Source of the DNA: Drosophila miranda
Taxonomy: Eukaryota; Arthropoda; Insecta; Diptera; Drosophilidae
Assembly (NCBI RefSeq): GCF_003369915.1
Contig: NW_022881665.1
Coordinates: 124,001-188,000 of the forward strand
Direction of reading: 5' to 3'
Length of the DNA stretch: 64,000 bases
The notes under the pieces were generated by a model that was not told where the DNA came from, did not search any database, and saw nothing but the letters and a program-made list of their open reading frames with translations. The position numbers and the translations under genes are program-made. Of this stretch, positions 1 to 10,922 are shown piece after piece (position 1 is the stretch's first letter; each line of letters opens with the position of its first letter).

Positions 1-850
1 GAGAATTGAGAATTGCTTCAATTTCGATTATCACTGTGTTTAGTTCTTCAAATGTCAATGAGGCTGTGTTGGTGGTTGTTATCAACAGCTTTTTTTGCTG
101 ATTTTACCGCCGCTTCCCAGAGGCCGCCAAACGATGGAGCCCTGGGAGGAATGAATTTAAAATCCACTTGTTTTTTGTTGCAATGATTCGTGATCAGAGC
201 ACTTGCCTTTGAGCTGAATATAGAGACTTCTAATTCTTTAAGCTGGTTGTTTGCACCCACAAAGTTCGTTGCATTGTCGCAATGAATAGTTTGGCACTTC
301 CCACGTCTGCTTAAGAATCGACGCAGGGCGGCCAAGAATGCATCTGTGGTCAGGTCGCTTACCAGCTCCAGGTGTACTGCCTTTGTGGAAAAGCAGCAGA
401 ACACGGCGATGTATGCCTTTTCCCTGGTCTTTTCCCTCGGATCTTATGGTGGATCGAGATTGGTCCACAGTAGTCGACGCCTGCATTAAGAAACGGGCGT
501 GCTTGTGTGACTCGTTGTGCTGGGAGATTGCCCATGATCTGGTGCATCAGCTTTGGTCTAGCCTTGGTGCATCTAACACAGCTGTGGATGATGCTTCTAG
601 CCATTGTCTTGTCATTGATAATCCAATATTGTTGTCTTGCGATTGCCCTTAATGCTTGAGCACCACAATGCATGTTCTCCTCATGTAGCTCCCGCAAGAT
701 CATTTTGACGATTGGGTCATTGTAAGGCAGCAAAACTGGGTGTTTTGCGTTGTATGGAAGTAGAGCTTCTTCAAGTCTACCACCAACTCGGATGAGCTCA
801 TCGTCTCCTAGGAAGGGAGATAACGATATGATCGAGCTCTTTCTATCCAC
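1..850 (-). pseudogene. BEL pol 3' part: integrase zinc finger and catalytic core, frameshifted (E1)
   Basis: The frame at 359-850 encodes the linker and an HHCC zinc-finger region with the CVRCTKARPKLMHQ stretch, then the start of the core (AGVDYCGPI, carrying the first catalytic Asp). The frame at 48-404 continues the core with HCDNATNFVGANN (the second Asp). The two frames overlap because E1 has extra bases near 415-425 relative to the intact reading at 21985-22000. An additional T in the run near 88-95 breaks the frame again. Integrase would insert the cDNA copy; here it is broken. Confidence 0.85.
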
Positions 851-854
851 AGTC

Positions 855-2600
855 TTATAGCGTTGGAACTGTTTTAACTCTGCTGTAAACTCGACTTGTT
901 GTATGGTTCGCAGGATTATAGTGCGGGCGTGGCAAGCTTACATGTTTAGCTTTTCTCTCAAGATTGCTGGGTTCAATGTTGGGTGCCTTCGTCCAGTTGT
1001 CTCGAGATCCGTGCAGGAATAATGGTCCATATAACCACAGATTGTGATCTGCCAGTCTGCTCGCTGCGATTCCTCTCGACAGGACATCGGCTGCGTTGTT
1101 GGCCGATGACACGTGACGCCATTGTGACTGGTTTGTTAATGCCTGGATTTTGGCTATTCGATTTGCCACAAAGGTATGGTATGTTGATGACGATGCGTTT
1201 ATCCAGGATAACACAACGGTGGAATCACTCCAACACCATCCTGAAACCGTGTTAATGTCCATGTGCAGACCCTGTCGGACTCGGTTTTTGAGCTCGGCAC
1301 CGAGGACTGCAGCACAAAGTTCTAACCGTGGTAGCGATTGTTTGGCTGTCGGCGCCACACGTGATTTCGAACAGAGCAGTCTTACTGACACTTGGTTGTT
1401 TTTGTATGTAGCGCGTACATATACAGCTGCGCCATATGCTCGTTCTGATGCATCTACAAACGTATGGAGTTCTTGGGTAACTGGAGTTTTACCATCGTAG
1501 ATATGCCGGGGAACTTGCATTTTGTTCAATGTTTGTAAGTCGTCCCGGTATTCTTTCCATTCGGTTTGGTGTTGTAATGGTAATTCGTCATCCCAATCCA
1601 GTTTGAGCTCCCAAAGTTGTTGCATGAAGATTTTTGCCTTTACTACCACCGGTGCAAAGAGTCCTAGTGGGTCAAAGATTTGGGCCAGTTCGGAACATAC
1701 CACCCGTTTGGTGATGCGTGTAGCCTGGCTTTTCTGTGTTCGTCCACACAATGTATCCTTCTTCGACATCCAGATGAGACCCAGAGTTTTCACGCTGTAG
1801 TGCTCTAGTGTCTCTCCTAGTTTTACATCGGTTACAGAATCCTCTTTGGGGATTCCTTGGAGAAGTTGCTCATTGTTGGAGCACCACTTGCGCAATTTGA
1901 ATCCGGACGGTAGCAATATCTTATTTAGTTCTTGTCGAACATGAATTGCCTCTGGAATCGTGTTTGCTCCAGTTAGACAGTCGTCAACATAGAAATCGGT
2001 TTTTAATGTTGTTGATCCTACTGGTAGTCTGTCTTTGTATTGTATTGCCAAATGATCCAGACATTTCGTTGCTAGGAACGGAGCAGCTGTTGTCCCATAT
2101 GTTACTGTTTTCAGGCGATAGTACCTGATCTCTTCGGATGGATTGTTTCTCCAGACTATCATCTGATAGAATTGATCCTCCGGGTTCATCCACACTTGCC
2201 GGTACATCTTTTCTATGTCCGCTGTGAATACGTACTTATGAATTCGAAATCGTAGCAGAATGGACATAAGTTAGCTCTGAACGGTGGGTCCAGCCTGCAG
2301 AATGTCGTTCAAAGATTTCCCGCTTGTTGATTTGCATGAGGCATCGAATACTACCCGAAGCTTTGTGGTGGTGCTTTCAGGTTTGAGTACACAATGATGT
2401 GGAATGAAGTAGTGCCTTTTTGGGAACTTTTGATGCTGGCACCACCTTCATATGTCCTAGTCCTTCATACTCTTCCATGAAGTCCACATAACTCTTCCAA
2501 GTTTCTGGTGAGCTTCGCCGCTCCAACGCTAGGAATCTTTTTGTTGCGGTTTCCAACGACTCCCCCAGGGCTGAAGGGTGGCAATCAATATCGGATCCCA
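855..2600 (-). pseudogene. BEL pol: reverse transcriptase and RNase H, broken (E1)
   Basis: An open stretch of 470 codons (855-2267) carries RT palm motifs (FTADIEKMYRQV, then FYVDDCLTGA with the YVDD catalytic pair). RNase H follows (TFVDASERAYGAAVY, LPRLELCAAVLGAEL, SDSTVVLSWI, ADVLSRG). The N-terminal RT segment is in a separate frame (2377-2601). A TAA stop replaces a Glu codon at about 2270, just before MSILLRF. One extra T near 2419-2424 shifts the frame. The C-terminus runs into foreign frame at the 150-bp deletion. Element E2 shares the nonsense change. Confidence 0.88.
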
Positions 2601-3659
2601 TGTAGATATATTGATGCCCAATCCCTTTAGTGATGCAAGGGATTCTATGGTTGTTATATACAACTCTTTTAATGACTTGGGATCGTCATTAATTGTTTGG
2701 TGATTGAGGAAGCGGTTCAGTACCGTGTTCGAAACATCTCTGGGATTGTTGTATGCGTCAACTAGTATTTCCCAAGCGGCTTCATAATTTTCTTCCTTTA
2801 GATCGATATGTCGAATCAATCTTTCTGCCTCGCCGGTAACGGTGGTTTTAAGATACCACATCTTTTTCACCGTAGGCATGTTGGTCTCATGCACCATGCA
2901 TGAGAACAGATCGAAGAACTGGGTCCACTTTAATAGATCCCCATCAAACTTTGGGATGCTGATGCGTGGAAGCTGCACGTTATCCGTGTTTGGTGTGGCT
3001 GATTTTGCCAATGCTCTTTGGACCTTACTTTCCAGTGTTAGGTAGGATTCCATGTCATATCCTCCTTCCACTGGGTCCTCGTATTCCTCATGAATTGTGA
3101 AGTGGACTTCCTGCGCTTGAGTCCATAGTGATTTTATCAAATCACTTGATGTGCGTCCGTCCGCCTCTGAAAGTTGTTTCAGATTGCGTTTAACGGACTC
3201 TACTATGGCCTTTTGTCGGCGACATAGTGAAATCAGCTTGCTGTAATCCTTCGAGGACTGCTGGATCAGATCGCTTTCTTTGGGACCTACTGAAGGTTTC
3301 TCATGCTTTTCTTTAGGGACGATTTGACGTTCCCCACGAGCACTAGACGTCTGTGATAGCTTATCCATGCATTCGGTAAAAATCGTAATGTATTGCTTAC
3401 ATGTTGTACGTAAGTCTTCACGGAATTTTACGTATTCATCCGTTTTGTCTGTATCGCGAAGTTTGGAGTCGTTTTTGTTATAGCGATTCCACGCATTTTC
3501 GAGTGCTGATATTTTGGCTTGAAAATAAGAGGCCGTTTGCTTTCGTTCTTGGGAATCTTTTTTAAATTTCCGAATGCACCTCGATATTTCCTCACCAATC
3601 TCTTGCTGCACATCCATTGCCATTGTAGCGGCAGCTTCTGCCTCCATATGTGTATCCAT
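2529..3659 (-). pseudogene. BEL gag, 3'-truncated (E1)
   Basis: The frame runs 376 codons from the ATG at 3659. It has a helical, charged N-terminus (MDTHMEAEAAATM, then IRKFKKDSQERKQ). A DUF1759-like gag region follows (LPRISIPKFDGDLLKWTQFFDLF, then MWYLKTTVTGEAERLI and YNNPRDVSNTVLNRFL). It should continue into CCHC knuckles, but the 1.16 kb deletion joins it near residue 357 to pol sequence in another frame. Gag would assemble the cytoplasmic particle that packages the RNA. The N-terminal two thirds look undamaged. Confidence 0.85.
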
Positions 3660-4073
3660 TCTATCTGTTTGTACTTATTACTTCTGACCCGTTGGGAGTG
3701 TTTTATTTGCTTTGCAGCTGGATACGCTCCGAATCGCAACCGTTGTCGGTCAGAAAGGTAATAGTACAGGTGATGTGTTGGATGGAGGGATTTGTGCTGT
3801 TTCCAATCTATGGAACGCACGGAACAACAAAAATTTATTACCTTGGTGGTAATCGAATTCTATAGCTGTTTTTCTGTTGGCTGATAACCTGAATATGTCA
3901 GATTTGCCAAAGTGATACTTATTGGTAGGAGATGCTACCGTAAGTGTATGGCCTGATGCCAAATTTTTATTGAAGATGTCCTGTTGACTGCTTCAATCTG
4001 ATGTCCAGATCGAATCCTTTCACTGTAGCTTGTCTGACAGTTTGAAAGGATGACCAAGGTCGGGGTCACCAAA
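3660..4073 (-). other. BEL untranslated leader with tRNA primer-binding site (E1)
   Basis: This non-coding leader lies between the LTR and the gag ATG. Next to the LTR edge, 4058-4071 reads on the - strand as TGGTGACCCCGACC. It starts with TGG two bases from the LTR terminal CA, as expected for pairing with the CCA 3' end of a tRNA. I did not assign the tRNA. The same motif occurs at 12377-12390 and 26876-26889, and with one change near 52394-52407. Confidence 0.7.
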
Positions 4074-4720
4074 TGTTAATGTGTGTGTGTGTGTAGGAAG
4101 CTGGGTTGCATACGGTACATAAACCGTCTACAGTTTGGTCGTCGCAACTAGAACTTGAACCAGTTGGATTGCGGAGTGGGTATCCTACGGTGCGCAAGGG
4201 AGGGTCTGAAGACACGGCGACAGCCTCTGATAATTGCGATGGAAGATGAGTGACAGGCAGTTATGGTACTGTTTCTGATACTGATTTTATTGATAAAACT
4301 GATTCTTATTTATAGGTGATAAAAGGTACAAAAGTGCTGAGTCTGTAAAATATATGTTTTGTGTATTATGGATAATTTTAGTGTCTGGTGGGCAATTGCG
4401 ATATTTTGATGGTCAGCAACTGCCCCGCTGTCTTTGCCATCTGCGGAGAGAGTGCATTGTCAGCAGAACTCACTGCAGTGGCCAGTGTGTTGTCGTGAGG
4501 TATTATATTACATGTTAAATAGAACACTGTGTCACGGTGCCACTGTGTTATGCCGACGGGTATTATAAACTATTACTTAAGCATATTTCTGCAACTGAAT
4601 AGAGAAATAGAGTGCTCTGATTTCAGAAAAGTAGTTGCGTTGACTTATCAGTCTCACAAGTATATAAAAATTCATCTACTAAAATTTATTATAGCTCGAT
4701 TTATGTACAGCGCACACCAC
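4074..4720 (-). repeat. BEL long terminal repeat (only LTR of E1), upstream of polo copy 1
   Basis: On the - strand the LTR ends in ATTAACA directly before the primer-binding site, with a (GT)n run at 4078-4094. A TATA-like TATAAATAA lies on the - strand at 4306-4314 and an AATAAA signal at 4286-4291, consistent with promoter and polyadenylation signals at the U3/R border. The outer boundary next to polo is uncertain because every unit continues identically into the polo 5' flank. A second TATA-like box (TATATAAAA) faces the + strand at 4661-4669. No matching LTR is visible at the other end of any element. Confidence 0.7.
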
Positions 4721-4995
4721 TAATTTTCATTGGCATTTAAATCGAACGGTTTCGGCGCGTTCTCCGCTTTGTGGCTATTTTTCGTGAACTGTGAATTGTG
4801 AGTGGTGTCGGTGGGCATAGCCATAGTCTGCGAGTGATCATTTGTGTCTTGGCATTTGCATTAATCTTAAATTGTTTCTTTGGGAACGCATTTAACTGGA
4901 CGTGGTGTGTACAGAGCGGATTTTGCATCAACGCGAAGGCGAGGAAGTTTTTTGTGTTTCGATTGAACGCCAAGGCAAAGGGACATCAGAGCAAA
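4721..4995 (+). promoter_or_regulatory. polo: polo copy 1 5' flank and 5' untranslated region
   Basis: The stretch has no gene of its own. It is conserved with near identity upstream of all nine copies and so carries the promoter and 5' UTR that travelled with the gene. The context CAAAATGG at 4992-4999 fits a fly translation start. The polo frame stays open upstream to about 4798 but with no upstream ATG, so I keep the start at 4996. The transcription start cannot be placed by eye. Confidence 0.55.
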
Positions 4996-7284
4996 ATGGC
5001 CGCAAAACCGGAGGATAAAAGCACAGATATACCGGATCGTCTTTTCGACTCCAATCAACGCATGACGTATAAGCGTATGCGCTTCTTTGGAAAGGTAAGA
5101 CTTGCCCCAGAAGTGGATCATTGTGTTCTAGGGAATCCTCATGCACATTTTAACAACTCTGCGCAGCCTCACAGCGCTGGGCATACACATATGTATGCAA
5201 GGGCATGCAAACCAACACATACAAGCATGCGGCTTACATCTATTTTCGCCTCAGTTTCCTTTGGCACCCTTCCACTGTTTTATGTGTGAACGCGTGCGTG
5301 TGTGTGCCTGGTAGAGTTGTCAAAGAAGTGACGGCCCAGCCACATACATGCATGCAAACGTACATTCTTTTTTTTTTGGCGCGTCGCATTCAATTTACAA
5401 TTATTTAGTAAAAAATTGTGGCTATAATGAGATGTTTTGCAATTGCTTGTGCAGGGCGGCTTTGCCAAGTGCTACGAAATCATCGATGTGGAGACCGACG
5501 ATGTTTTTGCCGGCAAAATCGTATCAAAGAAGCTGATGATCAAGCACAACCAGAAGGAGAAGACCGCTCAGGAGATTACCATTCATCGTAGTCTCAATCA
5601 TCCCAACATAGTGAAGTTCCATAGCTATTTCGAGGATGTCCAGAACATTTACATTGTCCTGGAGCTTTGCAAGAAGCGGGTAAGTACGCCGGAAATTCAG
5701 CATAGCATGCGTTCTTCCGAACTAATGGATCCCGCCTTTTTGCCACTCAGTCGATGATGGAGCTGCACAAGCGCTGGAAAAGCATCACGGAGTTCGAGTG
5801 CCGCTACTACATTTACCAGATCATCCAAGGCGTCAAGTATCTGCACGACAACCGCATTATCCATCGCGACTTGAAGCTAGGAAACCTGTTCTTGAACGAT
5901 ATGCTGCACGTGAAGATTGGCGACTTTGGCCTAGCCACTCGCATCGAATATGAGGGCGAACGCAAGAAGACTCTGTGCGGCACCCCAAACTACATTGCCC
6001 CGGAAATTCTCACCAAAAAGGGGCATTCGTTCGAAGTGGACATATGGTCCATTGGCTGCGTCATGTACACTCTGTTGGTAGGCCAACACCCGTTTGAGAC
6101 CAAAACGCTGAAGGACACTTATTCAAAGATCAAGAAGTGCGAGTACAGAGTGCCAAGCTACTTGAGAAAACCTGCTGCTGATATGGTGATCTCCATGCTC
6201 CAGCCGAACCCTGAGAGCCGCCCAGCAATTGGCCAGTTGCTGAACTACGACTTCCTGAAGGGCTCGAAGGTGCCAACGTTCTTGCCAAGCTCTTGCCTAA
6301 CTATGGCTCCGCGAATTGGCATCAACGACACCATTGAAGACTCCATTCATCGCAAGCCGCTGATGGAGATGAACGGCATTAGGGATGATACTCGTCTGGA
6401 GTCAACATTCCTCAATACCAACTTGCACGACGCCATCACTGCCTCGGCCCAGGTGTGCCGCCACAACGAAGACTACCGCAGCGACATTGAGAGCTTGCAC
6501 CAGCAGCTCACCAATCTGATCAACAACAAGGTTTGTAATCATTGCAGTGATTGTATCTGTTAAATAATTATTAATCATCTCGTGCTTACAGCCGCGCATA
6601 CTGCAAGGCAATCTCGAGGATGAGAATACCGATCCTGCAGCACAGCCGCTCTTCTGGATATCCAAATGGGTCGACTACAGTGAAAAATACGGCTTCGGTT
6701 ATCAGCTCTGTGATGAGGGCATTGGCGTTATGTTCAACGACACAACCAAATTGATTCTGCTTCCGAACCAGATCAACGTCCACTTCATAGACAAGGACGG
6801 AAAGGAGAGCTACATGACTACGACCGATTACTGCAAGACACTTGATAAAAAGATGAAGCTGCTTTCCTACTTCAAGCGTTACATGATCGAGCATCTCGTG
6901 AAGGCTGGAGCCAATAATGTGAACATTGAGAGTGATCAGATATCGCGTATGCCCCATTTGCACTCCTGGTTCCGCACAACGTGTGCTGTGGTCATGCATC
7001 TTACCAACGGTTCCGTACAGGTAGCTACACAAATTTAGTAAATGCTCTCCCGACTTATAGAAATTAACCAAAACTATTCCTGATTTCAGCTTAATTTTTC
7101 GGATCACATGAAGCTCATTCTTTGTCCGCGTATGAGTGCCATTACATACATGGATCACGAGAAGAACTTCCGCACATATCGCTTCTCGACCATCGTGGAG
7201 AACGGTGTGTCCAAAGAATTATATCAAAAGATACGCTATGCCCAAGAAAAACTTAGAAAAATGCTGGAGAAGATGTTTGTTTAA
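4996..7284 (+). CDS. polo: Polo-like serine/threonine kinase, copy 1 (intact)
   Basis: Five coding exons join in phase 0: 4996-5094, 5455-5679, 5751-6530, 6592-7020 and 7090-7284, with GT-AG introns, giving 575 residues. Intron 1 splits the glycine-rich loop (FGK33 / GGFAKC). Visible features are Lys54 (AGK), HRD 146-148, DFG 166-168, the activation-loop Thr182 in [11 protein letters not shown] 191-193, and a C-terminal polo-box domain with Trp394 and the His517/Lys519 phosphopeptide pincer. Polo drives mitotic entry, centrosome maturation, chromosome segregation and cytokinesis, at centrosomes, kinetochores and midbody. Length matches the D. melanogaster protein (about 576). Copy-specific changes are R117W, P221H in the conserved GQPPF loop, and QRM for QRR in exon 1. 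It may be functional, but P221H could weaken it. Confidence 0.95.
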
Positions 7285-7996
7285 TTGTTGGATGATGTTC
7301 ACCATCTCCACAACCTACCAGCGGACTATCATTCTAAGGCAAAATGTTAGTTTAAGCTAAATCACGAACGCCTTAGCCAACCCAACCTAACCATTCATCT
7401 GTTCCCACGCCAATTCTTTCCCACAATCGTAGTTTCTGTCCAAATTTGTATTTACTGTTTAACGTTTTTTTTTTTGTTTGGTTTTGCATTCCACTTTAGT
7501 TCCCTGTTTAACGTTTATATCTGTTCAAATATTTTCGTACACGAATATCGAAAGAAATTATTAATAAATAAAAATAAATGTATACTTTTAGAAATTACAA
7601 GTAATCCTCGATCGCCCACGCATCATTTCAACAATTCGAACATTTGTGTAGAAAAAACAACAAACAAAACATGGATGTTAACTATTAGAACCCTGCGGTT
7701 TGGGAGTAAACATTTCTTTTGTATTTTTACCTAAGCTAATAAAATTTGAACCACTGTAGTAATAAATACAATGCTTCTCAAATTATTCAAATTGGAAGAT
7801 TTTACGTCTCAAATTGATTCTAGGAATGTCTTATGTATTATATTTCTGTTTTCTGAGTACCGTCGGCCAAATTTCTATTGTTTCGGCTGACGCACGAATT
7901 AGGAAACTTGAAACAATTTATCGCAGTTCAGGTGTAAGTATCGTGGTAATTTTTTTTTTGGAGGTATAGAGAAAGATCGGATATAAAAAAAAGACT
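7285..7996 (+). other. polo: polo copy 1 3' UTR and 3' flank
   Basis: Non-coding. AT-rich 3' UTR runs to tandem AATAAA signals at 7563-7580. A flank of about 400 bp then runs to the BEL pol stop codon (7997-7999, - strand). The flank recurs after each polo copy. I cannot see where host flank ends and BEL 3' untranslated sequence begins. There is no recognisable LTR here. Confidence 0.7.
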
Positions 7997-9267
7997 TTAA
8001 ATACAGTGTTTTTTCCCGCAGTATACGTCAGGTTGCCCATCTGTTGATGTTAATGTAGGTGACAATTTTGTTGTTCGCTGTGTGGGTGGCTCATCAATCT
8101 CCGTGGTGTCACTGATCACGTTGTGGGAACGTTTGATTGCCACATCTTCTGGAAAGAGCGGCGCTAGACGAGTGATAGGGCGCTTGTATACGCCAGATGC
8201 TGTCTTAACGTCAACCACTCGTACGTGGTTGTCCTGTCCAGGATATGTCTTAATGATGCGACCCATTGGCCACTTCATTACAGGAAGGTTGTCTTCCTTA
8301 ACCAAAACTAATAATCCTTCAGGTACGTTTGGTGAAGCGGTCTTCCATTTATGCCGAGCTTGCAATTCTTGGAGGTATTCTGTAGACCATTGTTTCCAGA
8401 ATGAATGCTTTAGGCGCGATACCAATTCCCAGCGCTTGACCAATGTTCTTCCTTGTTGATCAGTATTGACGTCAGGAGGCGTTGTCAATGGTTCACCAAT
8501 CAAGAAGTGTCCTGGGGTGAGCGCTGTTGTATCAGTGGGATCATTTGACATTGGAGTGATGGGTCGAGAATTGAGAATTGCCTTAATTTCGATTATCACT
8601 GTGTTTAGTTCTTCAAATGTCAATGAGGCTGTGTTGGTGGTTGTTATCAACAGCTTTTTTGCTGATTTTACCGCCGCTTCCCAGAGGCCGCCAAACGATG
8701 GAGCCCTGGGAGGAATGAATTTAAAATCCACTTGTTTTTTGTTGCAATGATTCGTGATCAGAGCACTTGCCTTTGAGCTGAATATAGAGTCTTCTAATTC
8801 TTTAAGCTGGTTGTTTGCACCCACAAAGTTCGTTGCATTGTCGCAATGAATAGTTTGGCACTTCCCACGTCTGCTTAAGAATCGACGCAGGGCGGCCAAG
8901 AATGCATCTGTGGTCAGGTCGCTTACCAGCTCCAGGTGTACTGCCTTTGTGGAAAAGCAGCAGAACACGGCGATGTATGCCTTTTCCCTGGTCTTTTCCC
9001 TCGGATCTTATGGTGGATCGAGATTGGTCCACAGTAGTCGACGCCTGCATTAAGAAACGGGCGTGCTTGTGTGACTCGTTGTGCTGGGAGATTGCCCATG
9101 ATCTGGTGCATCAGCTTTGGTCTAGCCTTGGTGCATCTAACACAGCTGTGGATGATGCTTCTAGCCATTGTCTTGTCATTGATAATCCAATATTGTTGTC
9201 TTGCGATTGCCCTTAATGCTTGAGCACCACAATGCATGTTCTCCTCATGTAGCTCCCGCAAGATCAC
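7997..9267 (-). pseudogene. BEL pol 3' end: integrase and C-terminal DUF5641-like domain (E2)
   Basis: The frame at 7997-8968 carries the integrase core (STKAVHLELV, HCDNATNFVGANN, then PSFGGLWEAAVKSAKK with the Glu of the D,D-35-E triad). The C-terminal domain typical of BEL/Pao pol follows ([50 protein letters not shown]). Pol ends at the TAA at 7997-7999. The zinc-finger part is in another frame at 8923-9267 because of the extra bases near 8983-8990 also seen in E1. The stretch beyond 8968 is therefore not joined in frame. Confidence 0.87.
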
Positions 9268-10922
9268 TTAACTTTTCTCTCAAGATTGCTGGGTTCTATG
9301 TTGGGTGCCTTCGTCCAGTTGTCTCGAGATCCGTGCAGGAATAATGGTCCATATAACCACAGATTGTGATCTGCCAGTCTGCTCGCTGCGATTCCTCTCG
9401 ACAGGACATCGGCTGCGTTGTTGGCCGATGACACGTGACGCCATTGTGACTGGTTTGTTAATGCCTGGATTTTGGCTATTCGATTTGCCACAAAGGTATG
9501 GTATGTTGATGACGATGCGTTTATCCAGGATAACACAACGGTGGAATCACTCCAACACCATCCTGAAACCGTGTTAATGTCCATGTGCAGATCCTGTCGT
9601 ACTAGGTTTGTGAGCTCGGCACCGAGGACTGCAGCACAAAGTTCTAACCGTGGTAGCGATTGTTTGGCTGTCGGCGCCACACGTGATTTCGAAGAGAGCA
9701 GTCTTACTGACACTTGGTTGTTTTTGTATGTAGCGCGTACATATACAGCTGCGCCATATGCTCGTTCTGATGCATCTACAAACGTATGGAGTTCTTGGGT
9801 AACTGGAGTTTTACCATCGTAGATATGCCGGGGAACTTGCATTTTGTTCAATGTTTGTAGTCGTCCCGGTATTCCTTCCATTCGGTTTGGTGTTGTAATG
9901 GTAATTCGTCATCCCAATCCAGTTTGAGCTCCCAAAGTTGTTGCATGAAGATTTTTGCCTTTACTACCACCGGTGCAAAGAGTCCTAGTGGGTCAAAGAT
10001 TTGGGCCAGTTCGGAACATACCACCCGTTTGGTGATGCGTGTAGCCTGGCTTTTCTGTGTTCGTCCACACAATGTATCCTTCTTCGGCATCCAGATGAGA
10101 CCCAGAGTTTTCACGCTGTAGTGCTCTAGTGTCTCTCCTAGTTTTACATCGGTTACAGTATCCTCTTTGGGGATTCCTTGGAGAAGTTGCTCATTGTTGG
10201 AGCACCACTTGCGCAATTTGAATCCGGACGGTAGCAATATTTTATTTAGTTCTTGTCGAACATGAATTGCCTCTGGAATCGTGTTTGCTCCAGTTAGACA
10301 GTCGTCAACATAGAAATCGGTTTTTAATGTTGTTGATCCTACTGGTAGTCTGTCTTTGTATTGTATTGCCAAATGATCCAGACATTTCGTTGCTAGGAAC
10401 GGAGCAGCTGTTGTCCCATATGTTACTGTTTTCAGGCGATAGTACCTGATCTCTTCGGATGGATTGTTTCTCCAGACTATCATCTGATAGAATTGATCCT
10501 CCGGGTTCATCCACACTTGCCGGTACATCTTTTCTATGTCCGCTGTGAATACGTACTTATGAATTCGAAATCGTAGCAGAATGGACATAAGTTAGCTCTG
10601 AACGGTGGGTCCAGCCTGCAGAATGTCGTTCAAAGATTTCCCGCTTGTTGATTTGCATGAGGCATCGAATACTACCCGAAGCTTTGTGGTGGTGCTTTCA
10701 GGTTTGAGTACACAATGATGTGGAATGAAGTAGTGCCTTTTTGGGAACTTTTGATGCTGGCACCATCTTCATATGTCCTAGTCCTTCATACTCTTCCATG
10801 AAGTCCACATAACTCTTCCAAGTTTCTGGTGAGCTTCGCCGCTCCAACGCTAGGAGTCTTGTTGTTGCGGTTTCCAACGACTCCCCCAGGGCTGAAGGGT
10901 GGCAATCAATATCGGATCCCAT
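9264..10922 (-). pseudogene. BEL pol: RNase H and reverse transcriptase, broken (E2)
   Basis: The RT core is at 9848-10588 (YVDD motif present) and RNase H at 9264-9881. One A is missing in GTTTGTAGTCG at about 9856, which separates the two frames. The E1-type nonsense change recurs at about 10591, in front of MSILLRF. The N-terminal RT segment (10698-10922) has the same extra T. Element E9 shares the missing A and a GAAGAG variant near 9692. Confidence 0.87.

Larger units (their letters stand above)
1..4720 (-). mobile_element. BEL/Pao LTR retrotransposon remnant E1 (long type, cut by window edge)
   Basis: Reading on the - strand from 4720 down, the order is LTR, primer-binding site, untranslated leader, gag, reverse transcriptase, RNase H and integrase. 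This order, the DUF1759-like gag and the YVDD polymerase motif place it in BEL/Pao. It is defective. About 1.16 kb encoding the zinc knuckles and protease is missing at about 2580 (compare 24285-25446). About 150 bp between RNase H and the integrase zinc finger is missing at about 943 (compare 22490-22640). The window starts inside integrase. No autonomous function is expected. Confidence 0.9.

Noticed and set aside
338-652. Recurring + strand open frames opposite BEL integrase and RNase H (also 8902-9216, 983-1255, 9305-9577)
   Set aside because: They are antisense shadows of conserved pol sequence, have no recognisable domains, and repeat only because the pol sequence repeats.
4074-4720. 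LTR as a solo LTR belonging to an element on the + strand
   Set aside because: The primer-binding site, the leader and gag all follow it on the - strand, so it is the 5' LTR of the - strand element.
4798-4995. In-frame N-terminal extension of polo with a hydrophobic stretch
   Set aside because: The frame upstream of 4996 is open but starts from GTG, with no ATG. The ATG at 4996 has good context and gives the family's usual N-terminus. I treat this as 5' UTR that happens to be open.
6586-7158. 190-codon - strand open frame opposite polo exon 4
   Set aside because: It crosses the intron 3/exon 4 and exon 4/intron 4 borders and mirrors the codon structure of polo. It is not an independent gene.
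7474-7734. Short + strand frame in the polo 3' flank (also 15824-16084)
   Set aside because: AT-rich untranslated sequence containing AATAAA signals. The frame starts without a plausible start context and is not kept in all copies.
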